DNA from: Durusdinium trenchii
Taxonomy: Eukaryota > Sar > Dinophyceae > Suessiales > Symbiodiniaceae
Direction of reading: 5' to 3'
Assembly (NCBI GenBank): GCA_963970005.1
Contig: CAXAMN010023362.1
Span: 423,984 to 487,983 of the forward strand
Length of the DNA: 64,000 nt
Made by a program: the position numbers and the translations under genes. Below, in pieces: positions 36,170 through 47,000 of the stretch; the first letter of the stretch is position 1, and each line of letters opens with the position of its first letter. A model generated the notes under the pieces. That model made no database searches. It saw nothing but the letters and a program-made list of their open reading frames with translations, and was not told the origin of the DNA.

Positions 36170-37070
36170 GGGTGTGTTAGAGGGTAGTGGAGAAAGAGTA
36201 GCCGGAAGTGGTGAAGTTGACATCGCGGCCACTCGCAAGGAGGTAGAAATGGAAAGTATATTACATAGGTTCGGGGGAGGGTGCCTGCTTTCGTCGTGGT
36301 TCGGGCTTGTATTGGAGGTGATAAAGGGCATCCTGGAAGGAAGTGAGGGGTGGTAGCTTGTAGTGCAGCACAGGCGTCAATCAGTGAGCAAAGATAGTTA
36401 TGGAGGGTCGAGGGGGCGAGGTTATAAGAGGAGACATATATGTATAGGTAGAGTGGGGAGAGAGTAGCTGGAAGTGGTGAAGTTGACACCGCAGCCACTC
36501 TCATAGAAAGAGAAACAGAAAGTATAGTACACAGGTTCGGGAAGGTGCCCTTTTTCGTCGCGGTTCGGGCACGGTTTGGAGATGAAAAAGGGCACCCTCG
36601 AAGGAAGTGAGGGGTAGTAGCTTGCTGCGCGGCGCCGATCAGTGAGCAAAGATGGTTATGGGGAGCCAGGCCTTTGGGAGGAGACGTATATGTATATAGT
36701 ATAGGTAGAGGGCTGGAAGTGGTGAGGTGGTTTTTGCAGCTATTGGAGCGCCGAGATGAAGGGATTGGCTGAAGTTGACATCGTAGCCACTTGATAGGAG
36801 ATAGAAACAGAAAATATAGTATAGTACACAGGTTCGGGGGGGTGTCTTTTTTCGTCGTGGTCCGGGCTCGTTTTGGAAGTGAAAAAGGGTACCCTCGAAG
36901 GAAGTGAGAGTGGTAGCTTGCTGTGTGGCGCAATCAGTGAGCAAATATGGTTCTGGGGGGCCGAGGGGCGAGGTTATCGGCAAGGCTTCGGGAGGGACAC
37001 GTATGTATATAGGTAGAGGGCTAGAAGTGGTGAAGTTGATATTGCCGCCCCTTGAGCGTGCAAGATGAAG
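36170..37070. repeat. Tandem repeat of about 270-bp units (3+ copies)
   Basis: Units share, in order, 'ctggaagtggtgaagttgac', 'cagaaagtatagtacacagg'-like, 'gaaggaagtgaggggtagta' and 'atcagtgagcaaagatggtt' blocks, starting near 36177, 36455, 36710 and 37015 (last partial). Minus-strand frames run through several units and give repeated peptides (for example NHLCSLIGAAQQATTPHFLR), but they drift between frames and look like repeat artefacts rather than a gene. Confidence 0.65.
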
Positions 37071-37198
37071 TGATTGGTGAACGTCGGGCAAAGCGTATCT
37101 CTATGTAGTGAAGTGGATATTGCAGACATTTGCATGAGTAGAGAGAGAAAGTAGAAAACGCCTCCAACGCTTGCCCACTGCCATCTGTCCGCCCATTC

Positions 37199-37330
37199 CT
37201 GCCCTCAACAGATGCATCATGCACCCCATGTGGAGTGCCGTTTTCAGTCTGGCAACTCGAGCAATTCAACGCTTACCCGCTGCAACCTGTTCTCTGGCAT
37301 GCCGATGGAATTTCACAACCCAGGGTTTAT
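37199..37330. repeat. Mosaic repeat shared with 42430-42530
   Basis: The segment 37199-37258 ('ccctcaacagatgcatcatg' and onward) recurs in direct orientation at about 42471-42528, while 37297-37326 ('ggcatgccgatggaatttca') recurs inverted at about 42430-42467. The two copies bracket the low-complexity region between them. Not coding. Confidence 0.5.
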
Positions 37331-37699
37331 AATTGAAGTTCAAAATTTTATAAATTATAATGGGCTGGGGGCTACCTGGGGTGAAATTCTCAGCGCAAAG
37401 CAGCTTTTCCTCTTTTTCACGGCTCGAAGACCAAGTTGCTCTGGTTGCAATCTACCCACACACTCAGCAGTTCGAGGAATACCGTGCCCTCCCCTACTCA
37501 AAACCCGTCATGTTTACCTTTCAGCCACCAATAAATGTGTAGAACAAGTTCTTTTGGGCCCTCAAGGTAAACCTCCTTCAATGGAGCGATCTGCTTTAAA
37601 GCTTGACATCTACCCAAAAAAGCCAAGATCCAAGGGTAATCTGTTTCGCTGCCGCTTTGTGTTGTTTATTTGTTTTTGAAACGTTTTCTTATAATTTTC

Positions 37700-39075
37700 C
37701 TGGCAGCAAAGCCCCACACAAACTGCATAAGAAACAAGTGTGTTCTTATACTGTTTTCCAGGAGCAAAACATAAAAAGAACATTTTAAAAAATAACTTAA
37801 GAATTTGCTCGCCGCAGGCACACTTTTTTTTGTTTTTGGGCACCCAATTTAGGAACACGCAAACAATCAAATTATAAGAAACGTATAAACATAATAATTA
37901 GGCTTTTGGTGAGGAATGCTCCATCCACAAAAGGTATAAGAACAACATTTGTCTATATTCTTTTTTCTGGGAGCAAAGAGCACAGTTCCACAAAAAGATA
38001 AGAACAAACGTTTTTATATATTTTTCTGGGAACGAAGTTCCACCAAATAATCTTATAATTGCTTTCTGGGAGTAAAGTTCCAGACACAAAAGATTATAAG
38101 AATAGTTATGTCACATATCTTTTCTGGGAGGACAGTTACACCAGTTCCTTTCAAGGTTCTTAGACTGATTTTTTTACGACAATTCTGAAGTCTCCACATA
38201 TATTAGGACTTGAAGGGTTTGCCCGCCGCAGGTCCAAAAAAAATTAGAATCTTGAGGTCCCAAAGTTAGCCACGCAACCATTTTTTTGCTATTTTTTTGG
38301 TGGAACTTTGCTCAAGAAACATATAAGAAACAAACTTTTAACTTTTTTGGTGGGATTCTGCTCCCAGAAAAATATAAGAACATTTTGTTTTTCACATGTT
38401 TTTTTTTGTGAGTTTTGCTCCCAGAAAAAGTAAAAGATCTTTTCATATTTTTTGTGTGATTTCTTGCTCCCAGAAAAACATATAAGCAAATATTGTTTGT
38501 CTTATACTACTTTTTTGGTGGGATTTTGCGTCCAGAACAATTTTAAGAAAGTACTTTTTTTCTTATATTTTTTTGGTGGACCTTTGCTCCCAGAAAAAAG
38601 TTTTTTCTTATAATTTTTGTGTTGTTTTTTTGCTTCCATAAAACATATAAGAACATATTGTTTTTCCTATAATTTTTTGGGTGGGATTTTGCCCCCAGAA
38701 AAATATAAGAAATTAGTTTTTCTTATAGTTTTTTTGGTGGGGTTTTGCTCCCAGAAAAATATAAGAAAAACATTTTTTTGGTTGGATTTTGCTCCCAGAA
38801 AAACATCTAAGAAAATACGTTTTCTGAAATCTTTTTGGTGGAACTTTGCCACCAGAAAAAATTATAAGAAAATATTGTTTTTCTTAAATCCCAGAAAAAA
38901 GCCTATAAGAACATATGTTTTTCTTATATTTTTTTGGTGGGATTTTGCTCCCAGAAAAAGTATAAGAAATTCTTTTTTCACTATATTTTTGGGCGGAACT
39001 TGACCACCAGAAAAAATATAAGAAGAACACCTATTTTTGGTGGAACTTGACCACCAGAAAAACTATAAGAAACAA
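37700..39075. repeat. AT-rich interspersed array built on a TATAAGAA/GCTCCCAG unit
   Basis: Roughly 55-70-bp units of the form TTTTTTGGTGGGATTTTGCT then CCCAGAAAAATATAAGAA, with TTCTTATA at the opposite edge so that each unit is itself partly self-complementary. From 38280 to 39075 about 14 units face one way; from 37700 to 38110 a few face the other way. Frames through it are low-complexity. Confidence 0.7.
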
Positions 39076-39140
39076 ACATCTTATTTGTGAGCAACCGTAT
39101 TCATAGGATTTCTGCAATCTCATGAATATCACATATTATG

Positions 39141-40208
39141 TCAGACCCCTTTGCCACAGACCCCTTTCATCTAAAATACTCTAAACACCTCTAAAATTTT
39201 AGAGTGGAAAAACTACTGTGGCAAAGGGGTCTGGCATGGAGTCTTTCAGAGCTGACACGAGTCACTTGTTGGACGTTTTGATGGTCTTTTTGACCGAAGA
39301 AACTTTCTCAGCTGAAATTTTAGAGCGGCAAATGTGAGATGCGCAGGGATGAATCTGGAAAACAATCTCACTCTAAACCACTCTAAAATTTTAGAGTGGG
39401 TTGCACTCTGATTACCGTTGCACTAACATGGCATTGGAAAGCAACCTATCTCTAAACTTCTCTAAACCACTCTAAAATTTTAGAGTGGTGGTCTGTGGAA
39501 GGGGGTCTGTGGTCCAGAATTAGCTTGGGGAAAGCTATCCGTCAGCTGACTCTAAACCACTCTAAACCTCTCTAAACCACTCTAATCCACTCTAAAATTT
39601 TAGAGTGGTGGTCTGTAGAAGGGGGTTTGTGGTCCAGAATTAGCTTGGGGAAAGCTATCCAAAAAGGTTACATAAGGATTTTCCTATGGATACCATCATT
39701 CAGCTGACTCTAAACCACTCTAAACCTCTCTAAAGTTTTAGAGTGGCTTAGAGTGGTTTAGAGATAGGTTGCTTTCCAAAGCCATGTTAGTGCAACGGTA
39801 ATCAGAGTGCAACCCACTCTAAAATTTTAGAGTGGTTTAGAGTGAGATTGTTTTCCAGATTCATCCCTGCGCATCTCACATTTGCCACTCCAAAATTTTA
39901 GAGTGTCTTACATCTGCCATTTTAGAATTTAGTGACATCGTGCTCACAGCCCAGCATGAATCACTTCATCACTGTTTTGACGTATTGTACATCCTCTAAA
40001 ATTTTAGATAGCCTTAGAGACCTTAAGAGTAGAATTTTAATGTTCCTTTTTAGAATTGTTGTTTTAGAGTGTTTTAGATTGGTTTAGAGTGCTTTAGAGT
40101 GTTTTAGAGTGGCTTAGAGTGGTTTAGAGTGTTTTAGAGTGGTTTTAGATAAGTTTAGATTGACATCTAAAAATTTAGAGGAAAGGGGTCTGTGGGAAAG
40201 GGGTCTGA
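39141..40208. mobile_element. Foldback (MITE-like) element with CTCTAAAATTTTAGAG palindromes, 1,068 bp
   Basis: Ends form inverted repeats TCAGACCCCTTTGCCACAGA / rc of TCTGTGGGAAAGGGGTCTGA. Internal arms of about 165 bp (39318-39487 and 39740-39905) are nearly perfect inverted copies. The 16-bp palindrome CTCTAAAATTTTAGAG occurs about five times, and a 60-bp direct repeat lies at 39480-39540 and 39600-39660. No coding capacity. A clear target duplication was not found. Confidence 0.65.
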
Positions 40209-40329
40209 GGCAGCACGTGTGAGAATATGAACTACACAAAAAAGCTTCAAAACCAGAAACAAATGCTGTGTTGTCTTCATGGGCTGGAGGATTGACTTTT
40301 TTCGCGGAGTTTGGCTACCAGAAGAAGGT

Positions 40330-40715
40330 GCTTTTACTTTTCTTTCTGGGGGTCAAGTTCCACCAAAAAAACGATTTTGTTCTTATAATGTTTTCTGGTG
40401 GTCAAGTTCCGCAAAAAAATATAGTAAACACATTTATTTTCTTATAATTTTTTCTGGGAGCAAAATCCCACCAAAAAATGTAAGAATTGTTTTTCTTATA
40501 AATTGTTATGGCAGCAAAATCCCACCAACAAATTATAAGAAAAGACTTATTTTCTTATATCTTTTTCTGGGAGCAAAGCCAAAAAAATATAAGAAACCAG
40601 TATTTTCTTATATGTTTTCTAGGAGCAAAACCACCAAAAAATTATAAGAAAACCATATTTTCTTATAATTTTCTGGGAGCAAAATCCCACCAAAAAATGT
40701 AAGAATTGTTTTTCT
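40330..40715. repeat. Inverted copy of the TATAAGAA/GCTCCCAG array
   Basis: Units read TTCTTATAATTTTCTGGGAG then CAAAATCCCACCAAAAAATG, the reverse complement of those at 38280-39075. The array runs into the assembly gap at 40716, so its length is unknown. Confidence 0.7.
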
Positions 40716-41115
40716 NNNNNNNNNNNNNNNNNNNNNNNNNNNNNNNNNNNNNNNNNNNNNNNNNNNNNNNNNNNNNNNNNNNNNNNNNNNNNNNNNNNNN
40801 NNNNNNNNNNNNNNNNNNNNNNNNNNNNNNNNNNNNNNNNNNNNNNNNNNNNNNNNNNNNNNNNNNNNNNNNNNNNNNNNNNNNNNNNNNNNNNNNNNNN
40901 NNNNNNNNNNNNNNNNNNNNNNNNNNNNNNNNNNNNNNNNNNNNNNNNNNNNNNNNNNNNNNNNNNNNNNNNNNNNNNNNNNNNNNNNNNNNNNNNNNNN
41001 NNNNNNNNNNNNNNNNNNNNNNNNNNNNNNNNNNNNNNNNNNNNNNNNNNNNNNNNNNNNNNNNNNNNNNNNNNNNNNNNNNNNNNNNNNNNNNNNNNNN
41101 NNNNNNNNNNNNNNN
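40716..41115. other. Assembly gap (400 N)
   Basis: Exactly 400 undetermined bases between two different repeat arrays. The round size suggests an estimated or placeholder gap; frames drawn across it have no meaning. Confidence 0.98.
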
Positions 41116-42130
41116 TGTGATGGTGTCCCGGTCATGTTGTGATTGTGTCCCAGTCATGTTGTGACGGTGTCCCGGTCATGTTTTGATGGTGTCCCGATCA
41201 TGTGCGTGTGGCGCGGTCATGTTGTGATGGTGCCCCGATCATGTTTTGATTGTGTCCCATGCAGTCATGTTGTGATGGTGTCCCGGTCCTGTTTTGATGG
41301 TGTCCCTGTCATGTTTTGATGGTGTCCCGGTCATGTTGCGATGGTGTCCCGGTCATGTTTTGATGGTGTCCCGGTCGTGTTGGGACGGTGTCCCGGTCAT
41401 GTTTTTGATGGTGTCCCGGTCCTGTTGTGATGGTGTCCTGGTTATGTTTTGGCGGTGTGCCGGTTATGTTTTGATGGTGTCCGGGTCATGTGACGGTGTC
41501 CCGCTCATGTTGTGATGGTGTCCTGGTCATCTTGTGATGGTTTTCCCCTCATGTCATGTTGGTGTCCCGGTCACCTTGTGATGGTGTCCCGGTCATGTTG
41601 TGATTGTGTCCCAGTCACGCCGTGACGGTGTCCCAGTCATGTTGTGATGGTGTCTCGCTCATGTTGTGACGGTGTCCCGGTCATGTTTTGATGGTGTCCC
41701 GGTCATGTTGTGATGGTGTCCTGGTCATGTTTTGGCGGTGCGCCGGTTATGTTTTGATGGTGTCCGGGTCATGTGACGGTGTCCCGGTCATGTTGCGATA
41801 GTGTCCCGGTCATGTTGTGATGGTGTCCCCGTCATGTCATGCTGGTGTCCCGGTCACCTTGTGATGGTGTCCTGGTTATGTTGTGATGGTGTCCCAATCA
41901 TGTTGTGACGGTGTCCCGGTCATGTTTTGATGGTGCCCTGGTCATGTTGTGATAGTGTCCCGGTCATGTTGTGAAGGTGTCCCCGTCATGTCATGCTGGT
42001 GTCCCGGTCACCTTGTGATGGTGTCCCGGTTATGTTGTGATGGTGTCCCAATCATGTTGTGACGGTGTCTCGGTCATGTTTTGATGGTGCCCTGGTCATT
42101 TTGTGAAGGTGTCCCGGTTATGTGATGATG
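41116..42130. repeat. 22-bp minisatellite, about 46 units
   Basis: Imperfect tandem copies of TGTGATGGTGTCCCGGTCAT plus GT, with common variants (TTTGATGG, TGTGACGG, CCCAATCATG). A higher-order pattern of several units also repeats (compare 41560-41860 with 41850-42060). Abuts the assembly gap on the left. Confidence 0.85.
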
Positions 42131-42904
42131 GTGTCCAAGGAAGAGATGGTCGATGTGTTGAAAACAGCAGATTTTTCTTTTTGTCCCGGTTTGTATCTTG
42201 CTATTGGGGTCTCCAGCTGGGCTAATTATTTCCTTTTCCTACACTTTTCACATTTGCATATTTGTGTTGTTTGCTTGTGCCCCGCGTCACCTGAGCAAAC
42301 AAGTCATGAAGGAAAACCGCCTCAGGATGTCTGATTGAAGGAACCAGCTGCAAAAACCCTCCTAGTCCAAAAAGCAAGTGGTTAACACTTCCTCACACTC
42401 ACACTCTCAAGAAAAAGTAATTCATGGTTTTTTTGAACTTGGCAGGGGTTGTGAAAACTCATAGGCATGCCCTCAACAGATGGCATCATGCACCCCATAT
42501 GGGGCCCCCTTTTGAGTCCAGCAACTAGGCCTTGCCACGGATACAAAAGGGCACCCCTAAGCAACTCAAAACCTTCCGCCTCCAGCTGCCTCCTGCTCTC
42601 AAGTATAGGGTGAGTTCTAACCACTTCTCACATGTCCTTGGCTTCCGTTTCCTCTCATCCACGTGAAGTCCCACCCCTACTAAAAACAGTTTACATGACC
42701 TCCTGAGCCCCTCATGATGCTGACGATGCACTTTTCGCCGTCAATTGCATCACTTGCATCACAACACCCCAAAAACAACTCATTGTTCACTACCTCCGGG
42801 CCGGGCCACCTCTTTTTTTTTGCTCTCCTTCACCGGGCTCTGGGTTAGCCTCTCCGAGATTGCCCCTCTCCCAACCACCCCCCCCCGACTCTGACATTGG
42901 TTTG
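42131..42904. other. No gene seen
   Basis: Mixed non-coding sequence. It holds the right copy of the mosaic repeat (42430-42530) and C/T-rich tracts near 42808-42890. Short frames on both strands lack protein-like pattern. Confidence 0.4.
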
Positions 42905-43310
42905 CTCTGATATTGGTTTGCTGTTAACTCAATTCCCACGTTGAGAAGGAAGGTGAGGGAAACGCAAGGTGAAAGGGTCAGCGCACTTGTATTGTTTGAG
43001 CATTCTGTTGACATGTCTGCGGTGGCGAACTTCGACGCGGCTCAGCTGCAGTGCAAAAGGTAGGAGAAAAGGTTTGGGGGACGTATCATGAAGAACCATG
43101 AAGCAAAACGTGGAGAGTGGGGTCACAGCTTGTGCAACCGTTAGTCGCAGGTACGTCGATTTGGCGTCCCAAATCGATTTCACAGATGCAGCACTGGCGT
43201 CTTCGTTGGTGCCAGTCCAGTGTGCATCCCTGGCACCCCCTGCTGAAGAAGCATTCAAAACCAAAAACAAGGGGGAACCCTCAGGTACAGGGGTTGACAC
43301 ACACACACAC
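42905..43310 (-). repeat. Dispersed ~400-bp repeat with (CA)n end, left copy
   Basis: Nearly identical to 52239-52652 in direct orientation, from 'ctctgatattggtttgctgt' to a (CA)n run. On the minus strand it starts at (GT)n and keeps a long open frame (for example SIWDAKSTYLRLTVAQAVTP). A diverged relative appears near 58110-58430. The pair brackets the second Copia element. Orientation is assigned from the microsatellite end and is arbitrary. Confidence 0.65.
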
Positions 43311-43865
43311 GGCGCCGCTTTGCGGCGCTCGTGCGAAGAACCTGAATAGCTACCTAAAAAGCCTTAGAAACAAAAGGAAGAAGCGCAGAAAGAGCAGCGC
43401 AAAGAGGGCAAGAGAGAAAGGTAGGCTCAAGAGCAACCTAAAAGGCCTGAGAGAAAGCCCAAGAAACGACCAAAAGCGCAAGAAGGAAAGTGGGGGGGGG
43501 GCAGGGAGGTGTATGTACATGTGTGTGTGTCCGTGTGTGTGTGTATGAATACTTAGCACTCTAGAGTTACTGACTACTTAGCAGAAGCGAATTACGTGCA
43601 GTAGTTAGGGAGCGGGACTTTAGTCACTTTAGTCTTAGACCGCCCGGGTAGAGAAGACTAGAAAAGGGACAACAGAGGGAAAGGCACCGACACACAAGTG
43701 TGCCGAGTACCATTTCCCTCTGTTACCCTAATTAGGTAGGGAGTAGAACTCGGTCGGGGGGTTGGGAGACCTGCCTCCAGTGGGCTGAGTTCCGTTTTTT
43801 AGCCCGGCGGCTATGGTTGTTCACCGTGAAAGCCCGGCGGCTCTTTGTTCAGACAATTCAGTAGT
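43311..43865. other. Non-coding stretch with hairpins left of the second Copia element
   Basis: A/G-rich sequence (43370-43500), a (TG)n run near 43510-43545, a 12-bp inverted pair AACAGAGGGAAA/TTTCCCTCTGTT (43671-43682 and 43711-43722) enclosing GGCAC...GTGCC, and two AGCCCGGCGGCT copies (43801-43812, 43831-43842). No gene seen. Confidence 0.5.
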
Positions 43866-43870
43866 GAAAC

Positions 43871-43998
43871 AGTTGAACTGCAACTCATCCCATTCGTTCG
43901 GCACTTCATGATGTTGACCGTACAGCCACCTTACTCTCGAGTGACTGCTCTAGGAAAAGGTCGCATGGGCTCCTTCGTTCCCCCTTGCCACTTCAAGT
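43871..43998 (+). repeat. 5' LTR of the second Copia element (128 bp)
   Basis: Direct repeat of 51977-52104 with one difference seen (A at 43996, G at 52102). With these limits the flanks show a 5-bp duplication GAAAC (43866-43870 and 52105-52109), and the ends are AGTTGAACTG...CACTTCAAGT, an imperfect inverted pair. A narrower TG...CA choice (43874-43995) leaves no target duplication. Confidence 0.75.
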
Positions 43999-44012
43999 GG
44001 TAGCGGAGCCCG
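43998..44012 (+). promoter_or_regulatory. Primer-binding site (tRNA 3'-end type)
   Basis: TGGTAGCGGAGCCCG begins at the last base of the left LTR. Its complement CGGGCTCCGCTACCA ends in CCA as a tRNA 3' end would. Contrast with the giant element, whose site lacks TGG. Confidence 0.6.
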
Positions 44013-44053
44013 AAAAGGGTTACCGTGGTAGGTAGGTTCGTTGCCGTCGTGCC

Positions 44054-47000
44054 ATGTCATGGAAACCAAGCAGGTGCCGACGTCGAGCGGCGGGTAGCGA
44101 GGCGGACGAGCGCGTCGGTGAGCGTGCGGGAGCGATGCCAGGGTCGGCTGGCAGTGAAGGGAAGGGGGCTGCGGCGGCGGTTAGCGCTGAAGCAGGTGAG
44201 CGAGAGCACTCGAGAGCAGAGCCCGTCGAGGAGCCAGCCGGTGTCTTGGGTGACGAGGTAGCAGCTAGTGTTGGGGGGTCTGAGGATCCATGGCTAGTTC
44301 ACTCTGATCCTTGGTCGCGAGCTGGCGGAGACGGGAATAGGTGGCGAAGCTGGGAGGATTCACACTACCAGTGGCATGGGGGCGACTGGTCCAGCAGTAC
44401 GTGGTCATGGCAATGGGGGGCTAGTGATAGGCAGTGGGATTCCTGGTCTCCGTGGTGGTGGTCATGGCCCTCCGGTGGTACTTCATGGTCTTGGCATCAC
44501 TCGGGTGAACCTGAAGATGGTGGTCAACCTTGGGTACCAGGTGGTGAAGGTGGTGTAGATCGACATGTACATGGTCTTCCAGGGGTTCAAGGTCAGGGCG
44601 ACGATGGACGACCCCGCGTCGGTGAACGTCCTGGGGCTGTTGATGTGGCCTGGTACAATGACTCCAAGGTTGACGAAAGCTTGGAGATGAATCCGGCCGC
44701 TTGGCCGCCAGGGTCTTGGGAACACCATAGGTTAGATGATGAGCCCAATGGGGAGGTCATGGAGACATCCCTGAAGAGTTCAAAGGGGTCATCTTCAGGT
44801 GCACGCAAGATTCCAAGCACATACCCTCCAGCCTTCAGCGCATCTCCCAGCGAGAGCTACATTGAGTGGAAGCGGTCCGTGAAGTGTTGGATCGCTGCAA
44901 AGGGAGGACAGTTGCCAGAAGAGGTCATGGGTCCTCGGTGTTTAGCCATGTTGAAGGGTCGCGCTAGTGTCATTGTCCGCCACTTGAAGATTGAGGAGGT
45001 GAGTCAGTCCGGCGGCTTAGATTTGGTCTTCCAGGCTCTTGAGAGTAGCCCCATGGTGATGGAATTGGATGGCCAACGCGGTGAAAAGGCACAGCGCGAG
45101 TTCCTGCGATGTCGGCGTCAAGCCGGTGAAAGCATGGAGAGCTTCCTGATGCGGGTGCAGGCTCAACGAGCCGTGATGGAGGAGGAGGACCCGACCTTCG
45201 CAGTGGGTGACTGGTTCCTTGTGGGCTACATCTTGGACCATGCTGAGCTCACGTTGAAGGACAGAGTCATGGTCCTTGCTGCAGCCCAGAATCAGATGTC
45301 CTCCGTTTGTGTCTTTCCTGCCCTGCGCCGCATGGGACCTTTCTTGCAGGGCACAGTGCCGATTGGGAAGGGAGTCATTGATGCTCCATTGCTTCCTGAG
45401 TTGCAGCCAGACCAACCATCATCCAAAACAGCCGCCGCCCATGAGGGCGGGCCTGAAGGCCGCCGTCCGTGGCAACCCTACAAGGTGAACGTCGTGGAGG
45501 ACGTGAGTGGCTACAGCGGCGGGGAAGATGGTGATTTTGAGGAAGTGGCTGCGGTCTCAGTCCCTGAGGAACTGGAGGCCGCTACTCATGCGGCTATGGC
45601 TGCCTTCTCGGCCTCACAGGCCAAACTTCGGGCTTTGAAGCAGGCCCGTGGTTACTTCCAGAAAACAGAACCATCTGTGCAGCCAGATCGTCGTGATCGC
45701 CTGAGGAAACTCATGCAAGAGAATCCATGCCGTGGATGCGGCCAGTATGGCCATTGGTCTAAGGACCCTGAGTGCCCCAAGAACGCCAAGAGTTCATCAG
45801 CGTCCTTGGTGACCACCCCAGCACAGTCTTCCGTTCCTTCTCCGGAGCAGCAGGCAGAGCATGCTGCAATGTCCGCAGTCTTAGAACAGATGATGCGGGA
45901 CCAACAACAGGCAACGCCTCGAGCATATATGGCTGCGATGACTAGTTGGGAGGGTAGCACTTCGTTTTCGTCTGGGGACTTTGTGACCTTGGTGAACACC
46001 TCGGATGACTTGTTAGCAGCAAGAATGGTAGTGGATTTGGGGTGTTTGCGGACCGTGGCTGGGGTGAAGTGGGTGGTTCAGGAGATCGCTCGATGTCGTG
46101 CACAAGGTCGGTTTGTGGAAATTCGCAAAACATTGGATTATTTCAGGTTTGGCGATGGGGAGAGGCGACCATCTCATTACAGAGTGTTTTTGGAAGTAGG
46201 GTTGGCTCAGCATGTTGGATTGTTGGCGATCAACGCTGTTGAATACCCATGTCCTCCCTTACTCTCAAAAGGGGTGTGTTCGGCCTTGGGACTTCAGTTG
46301 GATTGCGGGTCAGGCCGGTTTGACCTGACGAAGATTGGGGTTCGTGGACAGCATTTCACTACCTCACAAGAAGGACATTTTTTGTTGAGCATTGATCATT
46401 TTCACCCGGCGTGGCCCCAATGGCAACAATTGTTGACAGCTGGCCATATTCCCAAAATCCAACATGAAGAGATCCAGTGTTTTGAGCTGCGTTCTGGAGA
46501 GCCAGTTGGACGAGGTGCTCGCCGCGCTCGCCCTCACAGCTCTCACGTAGCAGTTCGAACGACTGTGCATCCACCGAGCCCTTCACGTCCGGCCCCTTCG
46601 ATCCATGGCGGCGCAACGTCGGGGTCCGAAGTGGAGCCAGTGGAGGAGGAGCCATCGCTGCATCGGAAGACAGCCCATGGCACCCGCCTGGACGAGAGCA
46701 TGGAGAAACAAGCCACGGTCAAGGGCTATGCAACTACAGCCCAGGCCAAGAAGACCAAGGGCTCAGCGGCAGCGGCATCGACTCCGGAGGGCGGGACCGA
46801 CCAGAAGAACCTCAAGAAGGTGTCAACCAAATCCTTGTCCAAGAAGGAGCAGATGCTGGCAGTGACGGGGCTCAATGCCGAGTTTCCGACTCTGGGGATG
46901 ACCCTCAGCGGGGACGCAGTCTTCAATATGAGCTGGGTGATCCACGGTCGCCTGATCGTCCACAAGTGGAAGCAGCTCGTGTGGATGGTGCGCGCTCGGG

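Noticed and set aside
36166-36933. 255-codon minus-strand open frame in the 270-bp tandem repeat
   Set aside because: It is periodic with the DNA repeat, has no domain, and neighbouring units continue in other frames.
37700-40715. A/T-rich regularly spaced repeats considered as a CRISPR-like array
   Set aside because: Units are contiguous, degenerate, partly self-complementary and lack unique spacers; the context is eukaryotic.
40608-41164. Open frames across the N gap
   Set aside because: They consist almost wholly of undetermined bases.
41294-41515. Plus-strand frame of repeated SRSCCDGVPVM peptides
   Set aside because: Direct translation of the 22-bp minisatellite; unit length is not a multiple of three and the frame breaks with each variant.
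43874-43995. TG...CA limits (122 bp) for the LTR of the second Copia element
   Set aside because: They leave no target duplication, whereas limits three bases outward on each side give GAAAC on both flanks. Not fully excluded.
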